Shown here: one piece after another, positions 54,211 to 64,000 of the stretch
Layout of the letters: every line of letters begins with the position of its first letter
Numbering within the stretch: position 1 is the stretch's first letter
From: Gammaproteobacteria bacterium
GTDB taxonomy: Bacteria > Pseudomonadota > Gammaproteobacteria > Berkiellales > Berkiellaceae
Direction: 5' to 3'
DNA length: 64,000 nucleotides
Assembly: GCA_016191245.1 (NCBI GenBank)
Contig: JACPOY010000021.1
Span: forward strand, 1 to 64,000
Notes under the pieces: model-generated
The model's database searches: none
What the model was told of the DNA's origin: nothing
What the model saw: the letters and a program-made list of their open reading frames with translations, nothing else
Made by a program: the position numbers and the translations under genes

Positions 54211-55599
54211 TTACTGCGGGATCCCGCCAAGAGTCAATTTTGCAGGATCTAACAAACGTTTTAATTCATCCTCAGAAAGATCAGTCATTTCTTTTGCCAC
54301 TTCAATCAAGGGGAGCCTTTTTTGATAAGCAGTTTTTGCAATTTTGGCACCAAGTTCATATCCAATGACAGTGTTTAATGCGGTGACTAAAATAGGGTTA
54401 CGTGATAATTGCTCATCAATGTGCGATTTATTTACCGTAAATCCTATAATGGCTTTGTCTGCTAAATCTTTTGCTGCATTGCTTAAAATTTCAATGCTTT
54501 GCAATAAGTTATGAGCTATCACAGGCAGCATCACGTTCAGTTGAAAGTTTCCTGATTGACCAGCAATTGTAATTGCTGTGTCATTTCCTATTACTTGCGC
54601 GCATACCATCGCAACGGCTTCAGGTATCACCGGATTCACTTTACCTGGCATAATAGAACTTCCTGGTTGTAAAGCAGGAAGTGCGATTTCTCCTAATCCG
54701 GCTAAGGGACCACTATTCATCCACCGTAAATCATTGGAAATTTTCATTAAACTCACTGCAATGGTTTTAAGATGACCAGAAAGTGAAACCGCAGCATCTT
54801 GACTACCCATGCTAGCAAATCGATTTTTGCTGAGAGTGAATTTGATATTTAATTTTTGGCTAAGTAATGCTGTGATGGTGTTACTAAAATCTGGATGAGC
54901 ATTGATGCCAGTACCAACCGCAGTCCCTCCGATTGCCAATGCCTGTATATGCGAAAAAGTTGATTTGATATTTTCTATTCCTGCTTCAATTTGGGCAGCC
55001 CAACCACTTATTTCTTGTCCCATTGTGATTGGCATTGCATCCATCAAATGCGTACGACCGGTTTTAGTAATATTATTTAATTCTTTTGAACGATTGATTA
55101 AAGTTTCAAGTAAATGTGTTAATGCAGGAATTAATTGTGCATGAAGTGCAACACTTGCGCTAACATGTATTGCAGTTGGAATAACATCATTACTACTTTG
55201 ACTCATGTTGACATCATCATTGGGATGTATGTCTCTACCTGAGAAATTATTTGCCAATTGTGCAATCACTTCATTGGCATTCATATTCGTGCTGGTACCT
55301 GAGCCGGTTTGAAAAATATCAATGGGAAAATGTGCGTCATATTCTCCCTCTGAAACCGCTTCCGCTGCTTTGACGATAGCTTGAGCTTTGTCGGCAGGTA
55401 ATAGATTTAACGCTAAGTTGGCTTTGGCAGCACAAGCTTTAATGATGCCGAGCGCTCGTATCATACCACGAGGCATTTTTATCCCTGAGATAGGGAAATT
55501 TTCAATTGCACGTTGGGTTTGGGCGCCATAAAGAGCCGTTTCTGGCACCTGCATTTCACCCATACTATCCTTCACAATTCTAAAGGTTTGTTTGCTCAT
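54211..55599 (-). CDS. fumC: Class II fumarate hydratase
   Basis: 462 residues from the ATG at 55599, 1 nt after the acnA stop; AGGTG lies nine bases upstream inside acnA. It interconverts fumarate and malate without an Fe-S cluster. The class II signature GSSIMPGKVNPV with its catalytic Ser is intact, as are GSGTSTNMNANEV, SSNDVIPTAIH and TGRTHLMDAMP. Typical length. It is co-transcribed with acnA, so two TCA enzymes, one oxygen-sensitive and one not, share a message. Confidence 0.96.
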   Translation of the reverse strand: MSKQTFRIVKDSMGEMQVPETALYGAQTQRAIENFPISGIKMPRGMIRALGIIKACAAKANLALNLLPADKAQAIVKAAEAVSEGEYDAHFPIDIFQTGSGTSTNMNANEVIAQLANNFSGRDIHPNDDVNMSQSSNDVIPTAIHVSASVALHAQLIPALTHLLETLINRSKELNNITKTGRTHLMDAMPITMGQEISGWAAQIEAGIENIKSTFSHIQALAIGGTAVGTGINAHPDFSNTITALLSQKLNIKFTLSKNRFASMGSQDAAVSLSGHLKTIAVSLMKISNDLRWMNSGPLAGLGEIALPALQPGSSIMPGKVNPVIPEAVAMVCAQVIGNDTAITIAGQSGNFQLNVMLPVIAHNLLQSIEILSNAAKDLADKAIIGFTVNKSHIDEQLSRNPILVTALNTVIGYELGAKIAKTAYQKRLPLIEVAKEMTDLSEDELKRLLDPAKLTLGGIPQ

Positions 55600-55600
55600 A

Positions 55601-58342
55601 TTAAACACCTGCTTGTTTGGTCAATTGCCTCAATACGTAATGAAGGATCCCACCATTTTGAAAATATTCAAGTTCTTTGGGAGTATCGATTCGTACTTTA
55701 GCCTTAAATTGCTTCTGATTGCCTTTTTCATCAACAGCAGTAATTGCCATGGTGTCATTGGCTTTGAGAGATTGAAGGGACAAGGAATAGGATTCTTTGC
55801 CAGAAAGTCCGAGCTTTTCTGGACTCTCACCCTCTAAAAATTCTAATGGCAATACGCCCATGCCGATTAAATTTGAACGGTGAATGCGCTCAAAGCTCAT
55901 CGCAATCACAGCTTTTACGCCTAAAAGATTGGTTCCTTTCGCTGCCCAATCTCGGGATGATCCTGAACCATATTCTTTTCCAGCTAGAATAATCAGAGGT
56001 GTATTTTGTTCTTTATAACGAATAGAAGCATCATAAATAGACATGACTTCATTGGATGGTTGAAAACTCGTCCAACCCCCTTCGGTGTCAGGTGCTAATT
56101 GATTACGTAACCGTATATTGGCAAAAGTACCACGGATCATGACTTCATGATTACCCCGACGTGAACCATAGGAATTAAAATCTTTTACGGCAACACCTAG
56201 TTTTTGCAAAAATTGACCTGCGGGAGAATCTGCTTTAATTGCTCCTGCTGGAGAAATATGATCGGTTGTTACTGAATCGCCTAATTTAGCAAGAACACGA
56301 GCGTTTTTAATATCCTGCAGAGCTGGAATTTCATGTGTCATATGCTCAAAATAAGGAGGATTTTTGACATAAGTTGATTTATCATCCCAGATGAATAATT
56401 CCGAATCAGGGGCGGGAAGATCTCGCCATTGCTCATCTCCTTTAAAGACGTTGGCATAGCGTGAGGAGAACATTTTAGGTTCAATAGCGCTATTCATGAC
56501 TTCCTGTATCATCGCCTGTGTTGGCCAGAGATCCTTAAAGTACACATCTTTACCATTTTTATCTTTGCCTAAAGGCTCCTTGTAAAGATCAATATCCATT
56601 GTGCCTGCTAGCGCATAAATGACGACCAAGGGAGGAGATGCAAGAAAGGCATGTCTTACTTCAGGGTGAATACGTCCTTCAAAGTTACGGTTACCTGATA
56701 ACACAGCAGCAACTGCCAAGTTGCCGTCTTTAATTTCTTTGCTGACATTTTCTGGTAAAGGACCTGAATTGCCAATACATGTTGTACAGCCATAACCAAC
56801 TAATTCAAATCCTATCGCATCTAAATGGTTGCTCAAGTTGGCTCGATTTAAATAATCTGTCACTACTTGGGATCCTGGCGCAAGGCTAGTTTTGACCCAA
56901 GGTTTTGGCTTCATGCCACGTTCATTAGCAGCTTTGGCAATTAAGCCTGCTGCAACCATGACGGCTGGGTTAGAAGTATTTGTACAACTGGTGATTGCTG
57001 CAATGACAACCGCACCATGATGTAGTTTGGTGTTGATATCAGGTTTAATAGCAGGTGCTGTGCTTTTTAGAATATGAGCACCTTCATTGAGACCTCTTTC
57101 AAGGGCTTTTTTCGCTTCACCATTACCGTTAGCTTTGTCGCCATTCAATAAAGACTCAATGACTTGATGATAAGTTTCTTTTACATCTTTTAAATTGATT
57201 CTGTCTTGTGGTCTTTTAGGGCCAGCAATACAAGGAGTGATATCTTTGAGATCCAATGTGAGTACTTCGCTGTAATCAGCTCGTCTTGCTTTGGGAAGTC
57301 TAAACATACCTTGAGCTTGCGAGTATGCTTTAATTAATGCACGTTGACTTTCGCTGCGTCCTGAAAGTGCCAAATAAGCTAAGGTTTCATCATCAATAGG
57401 GAATATTCCGCATGTTGCACCATACTCAGGGGACATATTTCCGATGGTTGCTCTATCTGCTAAGGTAAGTGAGGCAAGACCATCACCAAAAAATTCGACA
57501 AATTTACCAACGACGCCTTTTTTACGCAGAATTTCTGTGACTGTTAATACAAGATCAGTCCCTGTTGCTCCTTCGGGTAATTGTCCTTTAATTTCAAATC
57601 CAACCACTTGTGGAATAAGCATGGTGACAGGTTGACCGAGCATTGCGGCCTCTGCTTCGATGCCACCCACGCCCCAACCTAACACACCTAATCCATTAAT
57701 CATCGTTGTGTGTGAATCTGTGCCAAGTAAGGTATCTGGGAATGCTTGTAGCTTACCGTTGCGTTCTTCACCAAAAATAACGCGCGCCAGGTATTCCAAG
57801 TTAACTTGGTGAACAATACCTGTACCTGGAGGAACGACTTTGAAATTTTGAAAGGCTTGTTGGCCCCAACGCAAGAAAATGTAACGTTCTTTGTTTCGAT
57901 CTATTTCAATAGCTGTATTTTGTGCAAAGGATGTGTCTGTACCAAAAAAATCTACCATGACGGAGTGATCGATAACCAACTCCACAGGAGAAAGTGGGTT
58001 GATTTTGTTAGGATTGCCACCTAAGCGTTTCATTGCTTCACGCATCGCTGCCAAATCTACTACAGCAGGAACACCGGTAAAATCTTGTAAAATAACACGA
58101 CTAGGCGTAAATGCTATTTCTGTTGTTGGCGCAGCTTTAGGATCCCAATTCAGTAATGCTTCGATATCTTCTTTTCGCACAGTAACGCCATCTTCATAGC
58201 GCAATAAATTTTCAAGTAAGATTTTTAATGAATAGGGAAGTCTGTCAATGTCATATTTGGCTGGTAATTTTTTTAAATTGTAAATTTCGTAGGGTGTATT
58301 ATTGACGGTTAATAGATCTCGGGTTTTAAAACTATCTTTCAT
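55601..58342 (-). CDS. acnA: Aconitate hydratase A
   Basis: 913 residues from the ATG at 58342, with GGGAG seven bases upstream; a GTG at 58360 is in frame but without a ribosome site. Monomeric Fe-S aconitase of the AcnA/IRP type. DSHTTMINGLGVLGWGVGGIEAEA, the cluster cysteines in ITSCTNTSNP and CTTCIGNSG, and the C-terminal swivel motif YGSGSSRDWAAKG are all present. It converts citrate to isocitrate and may bind RNA when its cluster is lost. Followed by fumC. Its cluster depends on the SUF system encoded in this window. Confidence 0.97.
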   Translation of the reverse strand: MKDSFKTRDLLTVNNTPYEIYNLKKLPAKYDIDRLPYSLKILLENLLRYEDGVTVRKEDIEALLNWDPKAAPTTEIAFTPSRVILQDFTGVPAVVDLAAMREAMKRLGGNPNKINPLSPVELVIDHSVMVDFFGTDTSFAQNTAIEIDRNKERYIFLRWGQQAFQNFKVVPPGTGIVHQVNLEYLARVIFGEERNGKLQAFPDTLLGTDSHTTMINGLGVLGWGVGGIEAEAAMLGQPVTMLIPQVVGFEIKGQLPEGATGTDLVLTVTEILRKKGVVGKFVEFFGDGLASLTLADRATIGNMSPEYGATCGIFPIDDETLAYLALSGRSESQRALIKAYSQAQGMFRLPKARRADYSEVLTLDLKDITPCIAGPKRPQDRINLKDVKETYHQVIESLLNGDKANGNGEAKKALERGLNEGAHILKSTAPAIKPDINTKLHHGAVVIAAITSCTNTSNPAVMVAAGLIAKAANERGMKPKPWVKTSLAPGSQVVTDYLNRANLSNHLDAIGFELVGYGCTTCIGNSGPLPENVSKEIKDGNLAVAAVLSGNRNFEGRIHPEVRHAFLASPPLVVIYALAGTMDIDLYKEPLGKDKNGKDVYFKDLWPTQAMIQEVMNSAIEPKMFSSRYANVFKGDEQWRDLPAPDSELFIWDDKSTYVKNPPYFEHMTHEIPALQDIKNARVLAKLGDSVTTDHISPAGAIKADSPAGQFLQKLGVAVKDFNSYGSRRGNHEVMIRGTFANIRLRNQLAPDTEGGWTSFQPSNEVMSIYDASIRYKEQNTPLIILAGKEYGSGSSRDWAAKGTNLLGVKAVIAMSFERIHRSNLIGMGVLPLEFLEGESPEKLGLSGKESYSLSLQSLKANDTMAITAVDEKGNQKQFKAKVRIDTPKELEYFQNGGILHYVLRQLTKQAGV

Positions 58343-58573
58343 GCCAGTCTCCCAATTCACTGGGCTTAAACCCAGATAAAGCTTTAATATTTAGGTTCGC
58401 ATCTGAAGAGTTAGTTTATTCTCTTTTACTCATTATTGCGAATCAGCCCTTGTATTATCTCGCTTCTTTGGTCATTTGATAAAGTACTGTTTAAAAAATA
58501 TTTAGGAAAACTAACTTCTTTCCTTGAAAGTTATGGGAACGGGGGACTACACTTTTTGTGAGGAGGAAAACTC

Positions 58574-59026
58574 ATGGAAGTCACCGAACCTATTAATCAC
58601 AGATTAATTAATACCAGGGATTGTTGTTTTAATGTACGCAAAGCAGCCAGAGCGGTCACGCAGTTTTATGACCATTGCTTAGAGCCAGCAGGGATAAGAG
58701 CAACGCAATTTACTTTGCTTGTTTCGATGGCCTCTGTTGCGGCACGCACGCTTACAGAAATGGCAAGTACCCTAGTTATGGACAGGACCACCCTGACACG
58801 AAATCTCAAGCCACTTGAGAAGTTAGGTTTTATAGAAACCATTGAACCGCGTGATAAGCGTTCAAAGGCCTATGCCTTAACTGACAAAGGGCGTGAAACA
58901 TTAATGAAAGGGATCCCTTTGTGGCAAGCTGCACAAACTAAAATTATTTCAGGATTAGGCCAGGACAGATATGAGCACTTGTTAAAAGAGCTTGATGGTT
59001 TAACCAAAATAATTTCAGAAATGTAA
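58574..59026 (+). CDS. MarR-family transcriptional regulator
   Basis: 150 residues with a very strong ribosome site (GAGGAGG). The MarR winged helix is evident: TQFTLLVSMASVAARTLTEMASTLVMDRTTLTRNLKPLEKLGFIE, then the wing EPRDKRSKAYALTDKGRE. It should bind DNA as a dimer and respond to a small ligand; the ligand and target genes are unknown. It is divergent from acnA-fumC across 231 bp and sits upstream of rpoS, so it could control either. The Cys residues near the start (DCCFN, DHCLE) might sense oxidation. Confidence 0.88.
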   Translation: MEVTEPINHRLINTRDCCFNVRKAARAVTQFYDHCLEPAGIRATQFTLLVSMASVAARTLTEMASTLVMDRTTLTRNLKPLEKLGFIETIEPRDKRSKAYALTDKGRETLMKGIPLWQAAQTKIISGLGQDRYEHLLKELDGLTKIISEM

Positions 59027-59122
59027 GAGTGCACAGTCGGGATAATATGGTAATGCCATAATGGCTATCACTATTTTGTGTGAAAAACACGCAATGTGGC
59101 CGTTTGTACATGGAGTCCTAAA

Positions 59123-60184
59123 ATGGCGGATAATTGGGAAAATTTTGTTGAAGTTGATGAAGAAGCAAGTGATATTGTTGCTACTTTATCTGAAAAGGAT
59201 GATGAGGATCTTGCTATTGAGTTGGAAGATTTCAATAGTGATATTGACAATGAAATTTTCTTAAACGATCCATTGGATGAAGCATTTACTGCCAATGAGA
59301 ATTGGTTAGAAAAATGCGAAGAAGATGGCCACACAGATTTTGGATCTAAAAAATCATTTGATCCAACACAGATTTATCTTGGGGAAATTGGATATTCAAA
59401 TTTACTTTCTGCTGAAGAAGAAGTGCATTATGCCAGGCTTGCCCTCAAAGGATGTCATGCATCTCGTAATCGTATGATTGAAAGTAATTTAAGATTGGTT
59501 GTTAAAATAGCAAGACGATATCTCAATCGCGGATTACCTTTGCTTGATCTTATCGAAGAGGGTAATTTAGGTCTCATTCGAGCTGTTGAAAAATTTGATC
59601 CAGAAAAAGGATTTCGATTTTCAACCTATGGTACCTGGTGGATAAGACAAACTATAGAACGTGCTTTGATGAATCAAACTCGTACTATTCGCCTTCCTAT
59701 TCATGTCGTAAAAGAATTGAATGTTTATTTGCGCACTTCGCGTGAACTTATTCAAAAATTGGATCATGAACCAAGACCAGATGACATTGCTCATGCTGTT
59801 CAAAAAGATCCCGATACCATTAAAAAAATATTGGGGTTAAATGAAAAAGTCACTTCGCTTGATTCACCGATGGCAAGTGAAACTGAAAGATCAATTGTCG
59901 ACAATGTCGCTGATGATAGTAATCAAGATCCTGCAGATATGTTAGGTGAAATTGACTTTTTACGTGAAGTCGATAATTGGCTTGATCAATTAAATGAAAA
60001 ACAAAGAGCCGTGATATCAAGACGTTTTGGTTTACGTGGCTTTGAATCTGCCACACTTGAAGATGTAGGTGCAGAAATTGGGTTAACGCGAGAAAGAGTT
60101 CGCCAAATTCAAGTAGAAGCACTCGATTTTCTAAAAGATGTGTTGAGTCAACGCGGACTGACGCCTGAAGTTTTTTTTCAATAA
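59123..60184 (+). CDS. rpoS: Stationary-phase sigma factor RpoS (sigma-38)
   Basis: 353 residues from the ATG at 59123 with GGAG eight bases upstream. A strongly acidic N-terminus is followed by region 1.2 ([21 protein letters not shown]), region 2 ([53 protein letters not shown]), and region 3/4 ending in [24 protein letters not shown]. The run [25 protein letters not shown] is diagnostic of RpoS. It directs stress and stationary-phase transcription and differentiation in Legionella relatives. The common upstream partner nlpD is missing here; a marR-like gene lies before it. Confidence 0.93.
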   Translation: MADNWENFVEVDEEASDIVATLSEKDDEDLAIELEDFNSDIDNEIFLNDPLDEAFTANENWLEKCEEDGHTDFGSKKSFDPTQIYLGEIGYSNLLSAEEEVHYARLALKGCHASRNRMIESNLRLVVKIARRYLNRGLPLLDLIEEGNLGLIRAVEKFDPEKGFRFSTYGTWWIRQTIERALMNQTRTIRLPIHVVKELNVYLRTSRELIQKLDHEPRPDDIAHAVQKDPDTIKKILGLNEKVTSLDSPMASETERSIVDNVADDSNQDPADMLGEIDFLREVDNWLDQLNEKQRAVISRRFGLRGFESATLEDVGAEIGLTRERVRQIQVEALDFLKDVLSQRGLTPEVFFQ

Positions 60185-60325
60185 TTAAATACTAACGTAT
60201 CTAAGTTACAAAACTGAATCTTGCCATTTGTCGGCTACAAGTTACTTGCGGTCTTTAAGTGTTATTACTATGCGTTTAGCTAAGATAAAAACTGCCTATT
60301 ACAATAATGAATTGGAAGTAAAAAA

Positions 60326-61282
60326 GTGTTTAATAGTTTTTATTATCAGCTGCAAGCAAAAAAAGTGGCTTGGTTTGGTGTGATGATCTCGGCAGCAGGC
60401 TTTACTTTATTGCATACGCCATTAGCACCATTAACGGTATTAGGCATTACTTTAGGTTTTGGCATGTATCATCTATTACAACTCCTGCCCCCAACGAAAA
60501 GTGCTTTGTTAAGATTAGTTTCTCCACTGTTAGCATTAGCATCGCCAATAGCGCTACCTTTTAATTCTGTATTTCTCGGCTTAATTGCTTATAACATCAT
60601 GACACCCTCAAAAAGGTATGGAGCGTTGAGAACAAAGCGTCCTATGGGTTTATCTGAAAAAGAAGATGTAGATCTGATCGAAAAATTAGAAAAGAAGACG
60701 AATATTCATATTAGCCAAAAGAACGTATGTGATGTCGATGAAAAGAAGTTTGCACCTAACGCCTCAGCATCTGGAGGGTTTGTAAACAATTCGCTTATGT
60801 TTTTCAGTAATATATTAAAAGCACCTTTTAATAAAAAAGAGAAAAAAGCAATTATTGCTCACGAACTTGGCCATATCAATAATATGGATTTTTTATCACA
60901 AGTCACTTCAGGCTTTTTATTTTGGAGTACCTGCGTATTAGCCTTTGCTTCCTTTAGCTTACCGGTTGCATTGTTGGCAGGATTGACTGTGAATTATGCT
61001 TATTACGGCATTTCGCAAATAAATGAATTGCTTGCCGATCAGTTTGCCGCAACCCATGCGAGTCCCCAAGCATTGATGGCTGGGCTTGATAAAATTAGAA
61101 ATATTGCAAAGACGGTAAAGCAAAACGATCTTGAACAAGAAACTTTGTGGGATAAACCTAAATCATTCTTCAATCGGTTTAAGCATGAATTAGGGTTAGT
61201 GACCCATCCAACCATTGATGTGCGTAAATCCTATCTGCAAAGTTATGAGGTTGAAAAACGAGCATCTACATTAAGAAATTAG
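60326..61282 (+). CDS. Membrane M48-family zinc metalloprotease (HtpX-like)
   Basis: 318 residues starting at GTG 60326 (TTGGAAG upstream). Hydrophobic segments near 16-52, 62-92 and 195-225 anchor it in the inner membrane. The zinc site HELGH (His179, Glu180, His183) and the third ligand in NELLADQFAA (Glu234) fit M48 proteases. HtpX degrades misfolded membrane proteins; this protein is similar in size but divergent, so it may be an HtpX paralogue. Its stop overlaps that of the convergent tamB gene by 4 nt. Confidence 0.82.
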   Translation: MFNSFYYQLQAKKVAWFGVMISAAGFTLLHTPLAPLTVLGITLGFGMYHLLQLLPPTKSALLRLVSPLLALASPIALPFNSVFLGLIAYNIMTPSKRYGALRTKRPMGLSEKEDVDLIEKLEKKTNIHISQKNVCDVDEKKFAPNASASGGFVNNSLMFFSNILKAPFNKKEKKAIIAHELGHINNMDFLSQVTSGFLFWSTCVLAFASFSLPVALLAGLTVNYAYYGISQINELLADQFAATHASPQALMAGLDKIRNIAKTVKQNDLEQETLWDKPKSFFNRFKHELGLVTHPTIDVRKSYLQSYEVEKRASTLRN

Positions 61283-63738
61283 TGGCCTTCAAAAGATAGA
61301 AGCACGTCAGCGCTTGAGCCTTGTGTGCCTGCGGCGGCTTCTATCATGACATTTTTACCAATATTATAACGAAGACCAAATTGAGATGCCGAATCAACAA
61401 TTCCCACACTGTAATTTAAATAGAGTCTATCAGACAGCTGTTTTCCTAAAACAAAAACAGTATCTTCTAAGGGATTATGGTGACCTGGGGTGGGAATATA
61501 ATTTGATTTCTTCGAAAAACCAAATTGATCTAATTTTAATTGCTCAGCTAAATCAAATTGCACATCTTTTCTAGAATTTCCCATAATATTTGCTAATTGT
61601 GATACAGCTTGAAATAAAAGTTCAGCTTGTGCTTCATTCACTTGATGCTGAGGTCGACCTACAATCAAATAGGAAATGATATCTGCATCGGGCATAGAGG
61701 GGGTAGAATAGAATGATATTTTAGGAGATTTAAGATTTCCACCAAATTTAATGCCCGCCAATATCGTTTGACTACTTTGAAATGTAGTCAGCATTGTTTG
61801 AGGTTTAATTTCACGCTGGGCTCTAATATCTAAAATGGGATCATAAATCGGTCCACCAGTAAATAGAATTTGCCCATAATCTATATCGAATACTTTTCCA
61901 TAGGCTTTATATTTGCCGTTTCGTAATTGGAGTTTACCTTTAGCATTTGGAGGCTGACCTGGTTGTTGTTTAATTTGAAGTTTACCGCTTGCTTTGGTCG
62001 AGAAGCCATGGCCTTTGTAGGTGATATTGTCACTTAAAATTAATTCAATATCCGTTGCAATGTTAGTAACAAAAGAACGTTGTGCAAGAGGTTTGACAGT
62101 AGGTTTATTCTTTGAAATGACAACCACATCTTGAGAAGGGGTTATCATGTCAGGACTCTTTAAACTTTGGATCTCTGCTTGCGGAATAAAAATTTTACCT
62201 TCCACTTTCATTAACTTGTCTTTGAGAGTTAATTTCAAATCTGGATCGGCAACAATATAATATTCAGAAGTGTCACTGATAAGAAGTTTCTCACCTTTAA
62301 TCGATACTTCCATGGTTTGTGTTGAAAGCTTGCCCACGCCATCAATAGTGAATAAGCCGCTGCCCCAAGTTCCTTTTCCTTTGACATTAATATCTTTATT
62401 TTCAAGAAAAATAAATTCTAATTGGTTTAAAAAGGCATTATTTCCTAATGTGGTGGCTCTCATCTTTGCATTTTGTAAAATGACATGGCCTACCCATTGT
62501 GGTTGTAATAATGTGCCTTGAAGTTGTAAATCAACATCTAGAGAGCCTCGTATATTGGTTAAGTCAGGTATAAGGGGGGCTAAAGTTTTAATGTTACTAA
62601 TATGAGTAACAATAGATCCGGACAATTTATAAGGTTTACTTTTAGCCACTGTGGTTTGAATATCAATGGGATATTGTTCTGAAAACAAAATATGTATTGT
62701 TGAAAGAACATTTTTCTCATGCCAATCAACATCAAGCGTTCCACGGCTATTACCAATTTGTTCCCAACGTTTATGTTTTACTTGTAATTTTTCAATTTTC
62801 CCATGCCAATGTGAAGTGCTAAGTTTTCCACTCAGCAAAGCATCAATCGGACTGTTATTGTAAACGCCGATCATAGATGCTTCATGTTTTTCCAAGTTAC
62901 CTTTGATTTCTAAAGAAATATTTTCAACATGATGTTTACCAAACCTAAAGTCTTTGGTTTGAGCATGAATTTGAATTTGATTTTTAGGATCATCTATTTG
63001 TCGGGAAGGCAGGTAAATATTACCTTTAGTGATGATTGCATCTGTTTGAAATTGTTCTAAATACGGATTTTTAACTAATGTAAGATCCCAATTTACTTTA
63101 ATAGCATTTTGCAAATAGGCTTCTAATTTTCCAAAAGCCCCTTGATAATGGATTTCTTCAATCTTGGCAAGTTCACTGGTTGCCCCAATCACAATTAATT
63201 CGGTTAAGTCATGTGAAAAATCATTCCAATGAATACTGGCCTGTTCAATATGAATATTTTTAATTTTTATCGGAATGGGCAGTGTTTTGTTTAGTTCAAT
63301 TTGTACAGTATGTAAGGTTTCTGTTGTGTTTTCGACAGGTAATCTTAATACTTTATCATTTTCTGATTGATACCAAATAGATAATTGCTGTGCCGTGAGG
63401 TAATCGAGCGTTTTATCTTTTTTAAAAATTTCTGATAACTGCCAGCCTAGTTTAATCGTATGTGCTTTTATTTTGAGTTTGGGACCTTCAAGTGATAATT
63501 CTTTAATTTCCAGATCACTGATTAATCTGCCTTGAAGTTCAGTAAATGTGATGGAATAAGGGGTGTAATCTGTAATAAGATTAATGGCGAGCGTCGCTCC
63601 TTGGGGGGTAAAGACGAGAAAAAAGCCAAAAAGGATCCCCGCAAAAAAAAGCGAACAAAAGAGCTTTAACGTCATTTTAATGAGAGACAACGGTTCAGCA
63701 AAATGACGTAACATGGAAAAATTTTCTGTTTTTCGCAT
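61279..63738 (-). CDS. tamB: TamB-family envelope protein
   Basis: 819 residues, shorter than E. coli TamB (1259). One N-terminal membrane helix (about 25-45) anchors it, a long beta-rich region follows, and the conserved C-terminal DUF490 domain shows NATGKLQLRNGKYKAYG-like (here GKLQLRNGKYKAYGKVFDID) and GGPIYDPILDIRAQRE, then GNLKSPKISFYSTPSMPDADIISYLIVGR. TamB spans the periplasm for outer-membrane protein or lipid transport. tamA, usually just upstream, is not seen in the 260 bp remaining to the right edge. Confidence 0.9.
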   Translation of the reverse strand: MRKTENFSMLRHFAEPLSLIKMTLKLFCSLFFAGILFGFFLVFTPQGATLAINLITDYTPYSITFTELQGRLISDLEIKELSLEGPKLKIKAHTIKLGWQLSEIFKKDKTLDYLTAQQLSIWYQSENDKVLRLPVENTTETLHTVQIELNKTLPIPIKIKNIHIEQASIHWNDFSHDLTELIVIGATSELAKIEEIHYQGAFGKLEAYLQNAIKVNWDLTLVKNPYLEQFQTDAIITKGNIYLPSRQIDDPKNQIQIHAQTKDFRFGKHHVENISLEIKGNLEKHEASMIGVYNNSPIDALLSGKLSTSHWHGKIEKLQVKHKRWEQIGNSRGTLDVDWHEKNVLSTIHILFSEQYPIDIQTTVAKSKPYKLSGSIVTHISNIKTLAPLIPDLTNIRGSLDVDLQLQGTLLQPQWVGHVILQNAKMRATTLGNNAFLNQLEFIFLENKDINVKGKGTWGSGLFTIDGVGKLSTQTMEVSIKGEKLLISDTSEYYIVADPDLKLTLKDKLMKVEGKIFIPQAEIQSLKSPDMITPSQDVVVISKNKPTVKPLAQRSFVTNIATDIELILSDNITYKGHGFSTKASGKLQIKQQPGQPPNAKGKLQLRNGKYKAYGKVFDIDYGQILFTGGPIYDPILDIRAQREIKPQTMLTTFQSSQTILAGIKFGGNLKSPKISFYSTPSMPDADIISYLIVGRPQHQVNEAQAELLFQAVSQLANIMGNSRKDVQFDLAEQLKLDQFGFSKKSNYIPTPGHHNPLEDTVFVLGKQLSDRLYLNYSVGIVDSASQFGLRYNIGKNVMIEAAAGTQGSSADVLLSFEGH

Positions 63739-63918
63739 TTTACCTTCAAAGGTAAATGATTAACTTAGGATATTGTACCCCTCCTGAACTAGGCTGTCAC
63801 CTTTAGAAATGGAGTAGGCATCAGGTATGAGTTTGAAAGCAAACACAATATCTTGTATATCTTGCTATTAGTTACTTCGATCGCTAGGATGCCCGATTGT
63901 TCCTTCGGAGTAGCCATC

Positions 63919-64000
63919 ATGTTAGAACCCCATTTCCCAAAGCAAAAATTACAAGATGATCTTAAAAACGTGCAAATCATCGGCTCGATCAAACTTATCA
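63919..64000 (+). CDS. Possible start of a plus-strand gene (truncated by window edge)
   Basis: An ATG at 63919 with CGGAG nine bases upstream opens a frame that runs to the edge (27 codons, MLEPHFPKQKLQDDLKN...). It is too short for assignment. An in-frame ATG at 63889 is possible but has no ribosome site. The 180 bp between tamB and this start would then be a divergent promoter region. Confidence 0.35.
   Translation, partial: MLEPHFPKQKLQDDLKNVQIIGSIKLI

Noticed and set aside
63789..63992. Minus-strand small frame at the right edge
   Set aside because: No ribosome site or recognisable protein features, and it overlaps the better plus-strand start at 63919.
1..64000. rRNA, tRNA, prophage and insertion sequences
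   Set aside because: No rRNA-like stretch, no tRNA cloverleaf with CCA-type ends noticed by eye, and no integrase, capsid or transposase protein in any frame; a dedicated tRNA scan was not possible.

Overview
The window is AT-rich chromosomal DNA (by eye well under 40 % GC) from a gammaproteobacterium. Core genes look gammaproteobacterial: a trpC-trpF fusion, aceE of the homodimeric type with aceF and lpdA, RpoS, AmpD/AmpG, and a Mip/FkpA-type FKBP. Mixed in are genes typical of host-associated Legionellales-like bacteria: an ankyrin-like protein with kinase-like motifs, a PTP-like phytase, TPR-methyltransferase and methyltransferase-regulatory-domain proteins, and several unrecognised effector-like ORFs. 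I infer an intracellular or protist-associated member or relative of Legionellales. I cannot name the species. I found no rRNA, tRNA, CRISPR array, transposase or prophage.

Layout. 1-2542: N-terminal part of a very large type-1-secretion repeat protein (minus strand, running off the left edge). 2.8-9.1 kb: acyltransferase, UspA, then the minus-strand operon trpL-trpD-trpCF-trpB-trpA, which has its own attenuator with a Trp-rich leader peptide but no trpE/trpG. 9.2-16.2 kb: accessory genes (exported protein, membrane PAS-like sensor, retropepsin-like protease, ankyrin/kinase-like protein, DUF4143 ATPase with a 14-bp operator-like repeat set). 16.3-22.9 kb: palindromic repeats, ampD, and the pyruvate dehydrogenase operon aceE-aceF-lpdA. 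22.9-29.6 kb: VanZ-like protein, putP-putA and a glycosyltransferase-like gene. 29.8-32.4 kb: a second secreted Ca-binding-type protein sharing a 32-residue module with the adhesin, and two small paralogues. 32.6-38.1 kb: sufBCDSU-sufT operon. 38.2-45.6 kb: phytase-like phosphatase, unknown proteins, two methyltransferases and a LemA/GIDE pair. 45.7-53.3 kb: cation antiporter, chalcone-isomerase-like protein, FKBP, PAP2 phosphatase, AmpG, P1 peptidase and an EAL protein. 53.5-54.0 kb: two bacteriocin-like small genes, the first frameshifted. 54.2-63.7 kb: acnA-fumC, marR-like gene, rpoS, M48 protease and tamB. A new plus-strand gene may begin at 63919.

How it fits together. Central carbon genes (proline uptake and oxidation, PDH, aconitase, fumarase) suit an organism living largely on amino acids. 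Fe-S assembly (SUF) would feed aconitase. AmpD and AmpG recycle peptidoglycan. The most interesting material is the trp attenuator, the module shared by two otherwise different secreted proteins, the bacteriocin-like pair, and the inverted-repeat operator in front of the DUF4143 ATPase.
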